From positions 1 to 6,247 of the forward strand of contig CALMVH010000225.1 in assembly GCA_937873165.1 (NCBI GenBank): a stretch of 6,247 nt of DNA. Reading direction: 5' to 3'. The stretch comes from an uncultured Rhodospirillales bacterium. Lineage in GTDB: Bacteria > Pseudomonadota > Alphaproteobacteria > CALMVH01. Below, piece by piece: positions 1 through 6,247 of this stretch. Below the pieces are notes generated by a model. That model had not been told where the DNA came from, did not search any database, and saw nothing but the letters and a program-made list of their open reading frames with translations. Numbering within the stretch: the stretch's first letter is position 1; every line of letters starts with the position of its first letter. Position numbers and translations under genes: made by a program.

Positions 1-1926
1 CGGTCGGGTCGGCGCGGTGGTCGCGCTGGACCCGGGCGGCTTCTGGCGCGGATGGGAGCGCCAGTTCTTCGGCGCGACGATCGGCGCCTCGATCAAGCTG
101 GTCCGCGCGCTCGCACCGGCCTTGCCCGCCATATGCCATACGGCCCTCGGGCGCACAGCGTTGCTGGCGCAGCTGAGCGCGAAGCCGTGGGCCAGCATGA
201 TATCGCGCACCAGCGCCGCGCTTTGCGCGCCGGTCATCCCCGTCATCGGCCGGCCGTCGGGACGGCCCGCCCAGACGCCGACGATGTAGCGGCTGGAATA
301 GGCCACGGTCCACGCATCGCGGTAGCCTTGGCTGGTCCCGGTCTTAACCGAAACCGGAAAAGGATACTCGGTCGCGCCCATGCGGTTGAAGCTGGGCAGG
401 CGCGCCATCGGATCGGCGAGGAAATTGGTGACCTCGGCGGCGCTGAGCCGTGACAGCACTTGGTGGTCATCCGGCAGCGCCTCCTTCTGGTACCACACTA
501 GGGGCTTCAGCACGCCATTGTTGGCAAGCGCCCCGTAGGCGGTGACGAGCCGATCGAGGCCAGTGGGCAGGCCGCCGATCGCCAGGGTCAGCCCGTACCG
601 GTCTGCCGAGCGCCTTTCGTCATGCAGGCCCAGCCGTGACAGGAACCAGTGCGTGCGCTCGACGCCAATGCGGCCGACCAGCCGAGCGGCGGGAACATTG
701 CGCGAGTTGCCCAACGCCTGGCGCGGCAGCAATGGGCCAAGGAAGCGGTGATCGGCATTGTCGATACCGGTGCCATTGTCAGGATCGTCGACCAGGATCG
801 TCGACGGCGCGATCAGGCCTTGCTCCAGCGCTTCCGCATAGATAAAGGGCTTCAGCGTGCTTCCGGGCGAGCGGACACGGGTTGCGAAATCGATCTGCCC
901 GGAATCGGCCTGCCCGTACCCCCCAGACCCGACCCAGGCCAGCACCTGCAGGCTTGTACGATCCACCACAACGGCGGCAACCTGCCGCGCGCCATTGGCC
1001 TGCCACGCGTTCAGCCGGTCGCGGGCCAGTTTCGTGATCCGGTGCTGCAGGCTGAGGTCGATGGTGCTGCGCACCTGTTCCGGGGGGGTGCCAGCCTTCA
1101 GCAAAGTGCCGATTTTCAGGATTGCGTGCAGTGAATCCTGTGGCCGGCGATCCATGCTGCGCGGGCTTACCTCAGCCAGATCGTTCAGCGCCTGGGCGTA
1201 ATCGGCATCGCCGATGACTTGCTGGCCGTGCAGCCGGTCGAGCGCGCGGCGGCCACGATCGATGGCGCGGGCGCATCCCGAGCGTGTGGCCGGGTTCATC
1301 GCGGCGGGCGCCTGCGGGATGGCGGACAGGAAGGCGATCTCTGCCCAGCTAAGGTCCTCGACCGGCTTGTCGAAGTACCAGCGTGCCGCGTGGGCGATGC
1401 CGTGGCTGTTCTGGCCGAACGGTACCAGGCGCAGGTACTGGCGCAACACGGCGTCGCGCCCGTACCGCGCGGTCATCAACAGCGCGGAAGCGGCCTCGAC
1501 GGTCTTGGAGAGATAAGTCCGTCTTTCCGGATCCTGCAGGCGCACGACCTGCATCGCGATGGTTGACGCCCCGGACACGCGATGCCCGTGCGTGACGTTG
1601 GAGCGCACGGCGCGCGCAATCGCCAGCGGATCAACCCCCCAATGTTCGCCGAAACGATGGTCTTCCAGGGCGAGGACCGCGGCGCCGACGCGCGGCGGCA
1701 CGGCTTCGACCGGCCAGTATCCGTAGCCATCCCCTTCCGCACCCTCGATCTGCGCCAGGAAAACGCCGTGCCGATCGGTGACGATGGCAGAAGGGCGGGG
1801 ATCGATCATCGTGGAGCGGTGCCAGACGACGAGCGAGAGGAAGACAACAAGAGACCCCGCAGCCGGAACAAGATACCTGATCCGGCAGCTCTTATCGAAT
1901 GTCCGGCGGATGGATGAGCGGATCAT
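1..1926 (-). CDS. pbpC: Penicillin-binding protein 1C, bifunctional glycosyltransferase/transpeptidase, 3' partial
   Basis: This is a class A penicillin-binding protein that would polymerise and cross-link peptidoglycan at the outer face of the inner membrane. The frame is open without a stop for 642 codons from the ATG at 1926 to the left edge. A basic N-terminus precedes one membrane segment at about residues 18-35. The GT51 domain (about 70-235) shows EDHRFGEHWGVD with catalytic Glu88, GASTIAMQ (119-126), a motif-III Glu144 and IPQAP. The transpeptidase domain (about 310-580) has STLK with nucleophile Ser356, SRN (408-410) and KTGTS (528-532), followed by a PBP1C-like stretch, YRDAWTVAYSSRYIVGVWAG. 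The neighbouring A2M gene supports 1C over 1A or 1B. The ATG at 1926 is the only sensible start that keeps the anchor; the next in-frame ATG (Met40) would remove it. E. coli PBP1C has 770 residues, so the usual C-terminal domain is probably cut off here. Expression is likely coupled to the A2M gene. Confidence 0.94.
   Translation of the reverse strand, partial: MIRSSIRRTFDKSCRIRYLVPAAGSLVVFLSLVVWHRSTMIDPRPSAIVTDRHGVFLAQIEGAEGDGYGYWPVEAVPPRVGAAVLALEDHRFGEHWGVDPLAIARAVRSNVTHGHRVSGASTIAMQVVRLQDPERRTYLSKTVEAASALLMTARYGRDAVLRQYLRLVPFGQNSHGIAHAARWYFDKPVEDLSWAEIAFLSAIPQAPAAMNPATRSGCARAIDRGRRALDRLHGQQVIGDADYAQALNDLAEVSPRSMDRRPQDSLHAILKIGTLLKAGTPPEQVRSTIDLSLQHRITKLARDRLNAWQANGARQVAAVVVDRTSLQVLAWVGSGGYGQADSGQIDFATRVRSPGSTLKPFIYAEALEQGLIAPSTILVDDPDNGTGIDNADHRFLGPLLPRQALGNSRNVPAARLVGRIGVERTHWFLSRLGLHDERRSADRYGLTLAIGGLPTGLDRLVTAYGALANNGVLKPLVWYQKEALPDDHQVLSRLSAAEVTNFLADPMARLPSFNRMGATEYPFPVSVKTGTSQGYRDAWTVAYSSRYIVGVWAGRPDGRPMTGMTGAQSAALVRDIMLAHGFALSCASNAVRPRAVWHMAGKAGASARTSLIEAPIVAPKNWRSHPRQKPPGSSATTAPTRP
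187..999 (-). other. Transpeptidase (penicillin-binding) domain of PbpC
   Basis: The domain covers about residues 310-580. The three active-site motifs are in order and well spaced: STLK with acylated Ser356 and Lys359, SRN at 408-410, and KTGTS at 528-532. They form the serine acyl-enzyme site that beta-lactams block. The stretch after KTGTS, including WAGRPDGRPMTGMTGAQSA, is typical of the 1C type. Confidence 0.88.
780..805. repeat. Perfect 13-bp tandem repeat inside pbpC
   Basis: The unit CAGGATCGTCGAC occurs twice without a gap, at 780-792 and 793-805. It lies in the transpeptidase domain, in the codons for STILVDDPD. Thirteen is not a multiple of three, so gain or loss of one copy would shift the frame. 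The encoded protein here matches the normal PBP1C pattern, so the present state is the functional one and the repeat may be chance. Confidence 0.8.
1222..1719 (-). other. GT51 glycosyltransferase domain of PbpC
   Basis: The domain covers about residues 70-235. Motif I is EDHRFGEHWGVD with catalytic Glu88. Motif II is GASTIAMQ, where Ala replaces the usual second Gly. Motif III reads SKTVE with Glu144 as the second acidic residue. Motif IV reads YLRLVPFG, where Arg166 sits at the position that is normally Asn in YLN. Motif V is WYFDKP, followed by SWAEIAFLSAIPQAP. The catalytic acids are present, so polymerase activity is plausible. Confidence 0.85.
1822..1875 (-). other. N-terminal membrane anchor of PbpC
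   Basis: Residues 18-35 are a hydrophobic run (YLVPAAGSLVVFLSLVVW). It follows a basic cytoplasmic tail with Arg3, Arg7, Arg8, Lys12, Arg15 and Arg17. It is the only membrane segment seen in this protein, giving the usual class A topology with the catalytic domains in the periplasm. No lipobox or clear cleavage site follows, so it should act as an uncleaved signal anchor. Confidence 0.85.
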
Positions 1927-1934
1927 AGAGCTTG
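1927..1934 (-). promoter_or_regulatory. 8-base A2M/pbpC junction, likely translational coupling
   Basis: Only eight bases (CAAGCTCT) separate the A2M stop codon from the pbpC ATG. I see no GGAG-like ribosome binding site in the 20 bases before the ATG. This leaves no room for a promoter or terminator. It suggests that ribosomes finishing the A2M reading frame re-initiate on pbpC, which would keep the two products in a fixed ratio. Confidence 0.55.
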
Positions 1935-4900
1935 TCAGGGCTTCGCCGCAGCCGCTATTCCGATCGTGACCGTGGCGCCCGCCCCATTGCCGCTGACCGC
2001 CTCGTTGTACATCATCTCGGAGTATGCCGCAGGCTGGATGAACTTGCCTGCCACGTTCGCCTTTTCGCGGAAGTGAAAAGCGTAGGTACCCTTGGGCAGC
2101 GTTTCGTAGAAATACGCGATCTGGTCGTCGAGAAAGGCGACAAAGGTCGGCTTCAGCGTCGGCGGCGCGGACGGCATGGCTTCGGGCGGAGCGGTGGCAA
2201 GCTCGGGGTTCAACGGCTCCATGCCCGACGCCAGGGGAATGACCACAGCGACGTGGTGACGCTCCTCCGGGTTCACGATCTCGGCTGAGTCCTCCACAAT
2301 CTCACCGACCGTGAGTGCAATATCGGTGCCGGGCTGATCCAGATGCGTTTTCCGGGCCGGCGCACCCGTTGGATCGATCCGGTCGATCTCGCGCGAGACC
2401 ACGAAGCCATTCGCCACCGGCTTGACGTGGCTGCCATCTTGCGCCGGAAGATAGGTCAGTTCGCTTTGCACGATCACCGGGTGAGCCGGTGTCGCGCTGG
2501 GTGCCGCTGCCGTGACATCACCGGCCTCGGTTGCCGCCACGCGCTGAAGCTTGTTGCGTCCCGACAGAACAACGCTCTGCTTGCCAGCTGGCAGAGTTAG
2601 GAGGTCGACCGCCTGATCGGGCGCATCGCTCCTGCCTGCGACATAGCCTGCCAAACCCAGCATAGCCTCGGCGTCGGCGTTGGTGGTGCCCCAGCCGTCG
2701 CCCTTGCCCAGTGTGACGAGGGCATTGACCAGCACCGCTCGGAGGGGGTCGGCAGCCCCATCCAGCGATACGGCGCGCAGGATTTCCGCCAAGGTGCGAG
2801 TCTCCGATGGAAAGACAACAGGGTTTTCGGACGCTTCGGAGCTGTCATCCTGAAGGCCGCCATAAACCGGCTTGCCACCCCGCTGCTTCAGCACAACGCC
2901 TTTCCACAGCGCGTCATCAAGTGCCTTCAACGCTGCCGGGTCGGCGGCGGGGTTGGACGCCATCGCCTGGCGTACCTGCGCGATGCCTTCCAGAGATATG
3001 TACTGCTTTTTGCGCAACAGTTCGGCAGCGTAGCCCGTGTCCAGTTGTCCTGCCTCGGCCAGCGCCGCCAAAGCCCAGGCCCGCTCGTCATAGGCATCGC
3101 CGCTCAGGAAGTGCGCGTAGTCGGATCGCAGGGCCTGCTTCAGGGCGCCGGTTAAGGTCGCGAACTGGGCATCATCGACCGTGAACCCGGCATGTCTTGC
3201 TTCCACCATCATCTCGACGGTCCAGGCGGTCAGCGACACGTCGCCCTTGGAACCCGGCCAAAACGCCACCAGACCATTTTCGTCGGTCACGGCCGACAGG
3301 TATTCCAGCGTCTGCTTGACGGTGAACGCCGCCCGGTCGGATTTCTGATCGGATAACAAGGCCGCTGAAAACTGCTTGCCCGCGATCTCGGCCCGCGCCA
3401 GCGACACGCGTTGCTCGCTGCACCCGTACGGATATTGCCGGAGGTACGACAGGCCGGCCAGCAACCGCACCAGTCCTGGCTCGTTCGAGATCAGGACAGA
3501 CCGTTGAACGGTGCCCGGCCTGGTCGCGCCGTTATAGCCCGGAAGGGTGACGGGCGTGCCGTCGGTCAGCGTCGCAAGTTGCCGTTCGTGCACCGGCCGC
3601 CTATCCGGCTGGATCGGGAGGTCGACCTTGAATGCATCGCGAGCGTTGTCCGACGTCCGCTCGACCCCCAGGGTCACCGAGGCCGACTTGCTAGCCGGCA
3701 TGCCGTCGGCGCCGTAGGCAGGCGTCGGCACCGTCACAGGAAACTCGAAATGCTCTGGCTGGTTCGGCTGCCACGTCACGTCGCGTGCGTCCGGCCCGGA
3801 GAGTGTCAGACCATCCACCTTGACCTCTGCCTTGCCCGAGCCTCCATCGCCTTCCACGACGCGGCCGATGCCTGACAACGCGAACGCATCGCCCGGCCGC
3901 ACGAAACGCGGCAGGTTCGGCTCCACTATCACTGGCAGGCGGACCGCGATCTGCCCCGTGCCGAAGCCGAAACGATCGGGCCCGCTGATGGCCTCCGCAC
4001 GGATCTTGTAGACAGTCAGATTGTCGGGCAGGGCCACGGTTACTTTCGCGCTGCCGCTCGCATCCACCATCAATACGGGATTGTAGTAGGGCATGGGGTT
4101 GAAATTCTTGCGGATGCTGACCTTGTTCAGCAGGGCCTGATCGCCGTCGCCGACATCCCCGCCCGGATCTTCGTCCAGCGGCAGCGAACCGAAAATGCTG
4201 TTGCGAGTGTCGGAAAAAGCCGTGCGCGTGCCCCGGTCCCGGATAAAGGCGGGCAGGGGATCGAGCGGAGCCTCCTTCGCCAGGGCCAGCACGGCCTGAT
4301 CGATCATCCACAGCGTGACCTCACCCGGTACGGGGTTGTTCTGGTCGTCCGTCAGGTGCACTCCAAGGTCGATCGTGTCGCCTGGCTGCGCCTTGTCCGG
4401 GCTGTCGATCTTCACCGTCACGATGTTCTTGACGGGCTTCACCCCGATCCACGCCGTAGCGGCCAATGTCTCGGGCCGCCGCAGATCCAGCCCATTCGCC
4501 GCCGCGTCACCGCCCAGCCGGCCCCGCATCAGCGCGAAATGCACCGGGATTCGCGGCATGTACGTCTTGTCGATCGGCAGGGTGAACTCGCCATAACCGT
4601 TCTTGACGTCCAGCCAGTGGTAGTCGTTACCACCATCCGGACGCTCCACGATCGTAAGCGCCCGGGCAGTCTGGAACGGGCTTTGCAGCACAAGCTTCGC
4701 ATTTTCACCCGGCGCATAGGCAGGCTTGTCGGTCGCCACCTTGAAGACGTCGGCCGGCGGGTGCGACCACGTGACTGGCTCGCCGCCGCCCGCGAACAGG
4801 TCGACCCGCACCGTTTGCCGGCGGCCAAGATCGTCGCTTGCTTCAAGCTCGGCGATATAAACGCCGGACCTTGCGATCGGCACGTCGAACTTCACCGGGC

Positions 4901-6247
4901 CGCCAGCGCTTTGGACGGTCTTTTCCAGGTGCTTTTCGTCCACGATCTCGGTGCGGTACTTCGGCTTGCCTTCGCTGAAGTCGCTGGCTTCCAGGATCGA
5001 GCTCCATTGGCGTTGCAGGATGCGCAGCGTCATGGGACGGCCCGACAGCGGCTTACCCTGTCCATCCGTCAGCAGCATCTCGACCGGGATATGATCGGCG
5101 TGCTCGATGTAGCGCGGCACCTTCATGCCCAGTACAAAAGCGGGCAGCGCCAGCACTTCCTCCGTATTGGTTACGGTCTTGTCGTCGTCGCCGGTTACCG
5201 TTGCTTCCACCACATATTTGCGCGGCTGCGCGGTTTTCTCGATGGTCGGATCAAGATCCAGGCTGTCCCGGCCCTCGCTATCCGTCTTGTCCTGGCGCTC
5301 GATCACGGCGCCCGCATCCACGGGCACGGAAGCCGCAAACCGGACATCGGTCGCGTACACGAAGCCCTCGCGCGGTTGCGGCTTGAAGTCATAGGGGAAC
5401 TCCGTCACACGCCAGCGCACGGGCCGGTCGCTGGCCGCACCCCCCGCGTAATAGGTCGCGGTCATGCCGACCTTGGCCGGCTTGTCGAACGGGATCGACT
5501 TAGGCGCGTCCAGCCGGACCTGGAACTTCGGCAGGCGGTAGGCATCCTTCTTGAACGGCACGCTTGCGCCGCAACGCTTGCCGTTCAGTTCCACGCGGGC
5601 GGTATAGATGCCGGTTGCGACCGTGGTCTCGTCGAAATGGTAGTTCAGGCTGCCGTTGGCGGCGATGGCAACCGGGTAGCGCCATTCCGCATCGTCGGGC
5701 CCTTTTACCACGACTTCGCTTTTCATGGTTTCGCCGCCCGGATTCAGCGCGCCATCGGCCAACTGGCGGACATACGCCTTGATTTCCACAGAATCGGTTG
5801 GCCGGTAGATCGGGCGCTCGGTAAAGACGTGGCACAACAGCTTCGGCGGCGGCTGGCGGCTTGAAACGTCGTTCGTCATCCATCCCAGCCAATCGCTGTT
5901 ACCCGGGAACCAGTTACCGCTGGCATACCGGTCGGGCGCGTGACCGGGATCCACGATCAGGGTATCGCCGCCGTTGCGGACCGCGATGCGCAATATCTGC
6001 CCTCCCGGCACCGGAGCATGCACACCCTGCCAGGGGACGCCGCCATCGGCATCGGTCTTGCCCGAGAAAAGTACAGGCCACTCTCCGTGCCGTTCATCCA
6101 CTGCCATCTGGTAGGCGGGCTGGCGTAGTCCGGAGACAACAATGTCAGCATTGGCTACCGGCAGGCCGGACGCGAGCGACGTCACCACGAAGTGAACGCC
6201 TGCGGTTTGCTCCACCGCCGTCAAGGACAGGTCGGTTACCTGCACGC
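1935..6247 (-). CDS. Bacterial alpha-2-macroglobulin (YfhM/ECAM type), 5' partial
   Basis: This protein is expected to act in the periplasm as a broad-range protease trap. Residues are numbered from the GTG at 6245, which is probably internal, because the frame is still open at the right edge. Residues 13-100 look like a macroglobulin beta domain. Residues 136-230 form an MG2-type domain containing FTERPIYRP, followed by an MG3-like stretch beginning YRLPKFQV (236-243). The bait-region domain lies at about 500-650 and ends in WMIDQAVLALA. The A2M core domain starts near 712 (NFNPMPYYNP, then LPDNLT). The thioester domain spans about 920-1220 with YGCSEQ and catalytic Cys942. An MG10-like domain at about 1240-1436 carries the typical GKFIQPAAYSEMMY signature. 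E. coli YfhM is about 1650 residues, so roughly 200 or more N-terminal residues, including the signal peptide or lipobox, are probably off-window. The gene ends in TGA (1937-1935), 8 bases before pbpC. Family assignment is firm. Activity is inferred from the intact Cys, Glu and Gln of the thioester. Confidence 0.96.
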   Translation of the reverse strand, partial: VQVTDLSLTAVEQTAGVHFVVTSLASGLPVANADIVVSGLRQPAYQMAVDERHGEWPVLFSGKTDADGGVPWQGVHAPVPGGQILRIAVRNGGDTLIVDPGHAPDRYASGNWFPGNSDWLGWMTNDVSSRQPPPKLLCHVFTERPIYRPTDSVEIKAYVRQLADGALNPGGETMKSEVVVKGPDDAEWRYPVAIAANGSLNYHFDETTVATGIYTARVELNGKRCGASVPFKKDAYRLPKFQVRLDAPKSIPFDKPAKVGMTATYYAGGAASDRPVRWRVTEFPYDFKPQPREGFVYATDVRFAASVPVDAGAVIERQDKTDSEGRDSLDLDPTIEKTAQPRKYVVEATVTGDDDKTVTNTEEVLALPAFVLGMKVPRYIEHADHIPVEMLLTDGQGKPLSGRPMTLRILQRQWSSILEASDFSEGKPKYRTEIVDEKHLEKTVQSAGGPVKFDVPIARSGVYIAELEASDDLGRRQTVRVDLFAGGGEPVTWSHPPADVFKVATDKPAYAPGENAKLVLQSPFQTARALTIVERPDGGNDYHWLDVKNGYGEFTLPIDKTYMPRIPVHFALMRGRLGGDAAANGLDLRRPETLAATAWIGVKPVKNIVTVKIDSPDKAQPGDTIDLGVHLTDDQNNPVPGEVTLWMIDQAVLALAKEAPLDPLPAFIRDRGTRTAFSDTRNSIFGSLPLDEDPGGDVGDGDQALLNKVSIRKNFNPMPYYNPVLMVDASGSAKVTVALPDNLTVYKIRAEAISGPDRFGFGTGQIAVRLPVIVEPNLPRFVRPGDAFALSGIGRVVEGDGGSGKAEVKVDGLTLSGPDARDVTWQPNQPEHFEFPVTVPTPAYGADGMPASKSASVTLGVERTSDNARDAFKVDLPIQPDRRPVHERQLATLTDGTPVTLPGYNGATRPGTVQRSVLISNEPGLVRLLAGLSYLRQYPYGCSEQRVSLARAEIAGKQFSAALLSDQKSDRAAFTVKQTLEYLSAVTDENGLVAFWPGSKGDVSLTAWTVEMMVEARHAGFTVDDAQFATLTGALKQALRSDYAHFLSGDAYDERAWALAALAEAGQLDTGYAAELLRKKQYISLEGIAQVRQAMASNPAADPAALKALDDALWKGVVLKQRGGKPVYGGLQDDSSEASENPVVFPSETRTLAEILRAVSLDGAADPLRAVLVNALVTLGKGDGWGTTNADAEAMLGLAGYVAGRSDAPDQAVDLLTLPAGKQSVVLSGRNKLQRVAATEAGDVTAAAPSATPAHPVIVQSELTYLPAQDGSHVKPVANGFVVSREIDRIDPTGAPARKTHLDQPGTDIALTVGEIVEDSAEIVNPEERHHVAVVIPLASGMEPLNPELATAPPEAMPSAPPTLKPTFVAFLDDQIAYFYETLPKGTYAFHFREKANVAGKFIQPAAYSEMMYNEAVSGNGAGATVTIGIAAAAKP
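3411..3422 (-). other. Thioester motif C-S-E-Q of the A2M
   Basis: The codons encode Cys942-Ser-Glu-Gln945, preceded by QYPYG. In thioester A2Ms the Cys side chain and the Gln carbonyl form an internal thioester. It becomes exposed on bait cleavage and then acylates the attacking protease. All three invariant residues (Cys, Glu, Gln) are present, so the protein is predicted to be a true thioester form rather than a thioester-less paralogue such as E. coli YfaS. The second position is usually Gly in animal proteins or Leu in YfhM; here it is Ser. Confidence 0.9.
4128..4280 (-). other. Candidate bait loop of the A2M (residues 656-706)
   Basis: This stretch lies between the strand ending WMIDQAVLAL and the A2M core domain starting near NFNPMPYYNP, where the exposed bait segment falls in this family. 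It is hydrophilic and rich in Asp, Gly and Pro. It offers several Arg, Lys and Phe sites (for example FIRDRGTRTAF and DTRNSIFG) that could be cut by trypsin-like or chymotrypsin-like proteases. The placement is inferred from domain order, and the exact limits are uncertain. Confidence 0.5.

Noticed and set aside
1082..1088. Run of seven G (seven C in the pbpC sense strand), a possible phase-variation tract
   Set aside because: The run is short for slippage and encodes an ordinary Thr-Pro-Pro in a GC-rich gene. The frame is intact.
649..1134. 161-codon open frame on the plus strand
   Set aside because: It is antisense to the conserved PbpC transpeptidase region, whose motifs read through cleanly on the minus strand. 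No domain or start signal supports it.
1..1926. Possible frameshift or pseudogene in pbpC, because shorter minus-strand open frames are scattered over it
   Set aside because: Codon-by-codon reading from 1926 to 1 shows a single frame with no stop and all glycosyltransferase and transpeptidase motifs in order. The shorter frames are shadows.
3691..4311. 206-codon minus-strand frame inside the A2M gene
   Set aside because: It is out of frame with the A2M reading frame, which is intact through this stretch and carries the conserved A2M core domain. The alternative product is low-complexity Arg/Gly/Ala.
4356..5864. Long 502-codon open frame on the plus strand
   Set aside because: It lies entirely antisense to the A2M gene and in codon register with it. 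TTA, CTA and TCA sense codons, which would give antisense stops, are rare in this GC-rich gene. The product is rich in Arg, His and Gln without a recognisable domain, which fits a shadow frame.
6243..6245. GTG at 6245 as the true start of the A2M gene
   Set aside because: The frame stays open to the edge, no signal peptide or lipobox follows, and the protein would lack the N-terminal part and export signal expected for the family. It is treated as internal.

Overview
This window is GC-rich (roughly 60-65% by eye) and coding density is close to 100%. It holds two protein genes, both on the minus strand and both cut by a window edge. The GC content, the strong preference for G or C at third codon positions and the gene content suggest a Gram-negative proteobacterium, possibly an alphaproteobacterium. 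The sequence does not let me name a genus.

Reading along the minus strand (right to left), the first gene occupies 6247-1935. It encodes the C-terminal 1436 or so residues of a bacterial alpha-2-macroglobulin (A2M, YfhM/ECAM type). The visible part contains macroglobulin-type beta domains, a bait-region domain, the A2M core domain, a thioester domain with an intact C-x-E-Q motif, and the C-terminal MG10-like domain. The true N-terminus, with its expected export signal or lipobox, lies beyond the right edge. After an 8-base gap, the second gene starts at 1926 and stays open to the left edge. It encodes penicillin-binding protein 1C: one N-terminal membrane anchor, a GT51 glycosyltransferase domain, and a transpeptidase domain with S-x-x-K, S-x-N and K-T-G motifs. 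Its C-terminal end is missing.

The pair is the well-known A2M-PbpC module, in the same order as E. coli yfhM-pbpC. In the accepted model, the periplasmic A2M traps proteases that enter through a damaged outer membrane: bait cleavage fires the thioester, which binds the attacker covalently. PBP1C is thought to repair peptidoglycan at the same site. The very short spacing and the lack of a good ribosome binding site before pbpC suggest one transcript with translational coupling.

I see no RNA gene, mobile element, CRISPR array, terminator or internal promoter that I can defend. I found no undescribed system. The points worth a second look are variations within the two known proteins: a serine in the thioester motif, the only two other cysteines bracketing one domain, a candidate bait loop, and an unusual residue in a glycosyltransferase motif.
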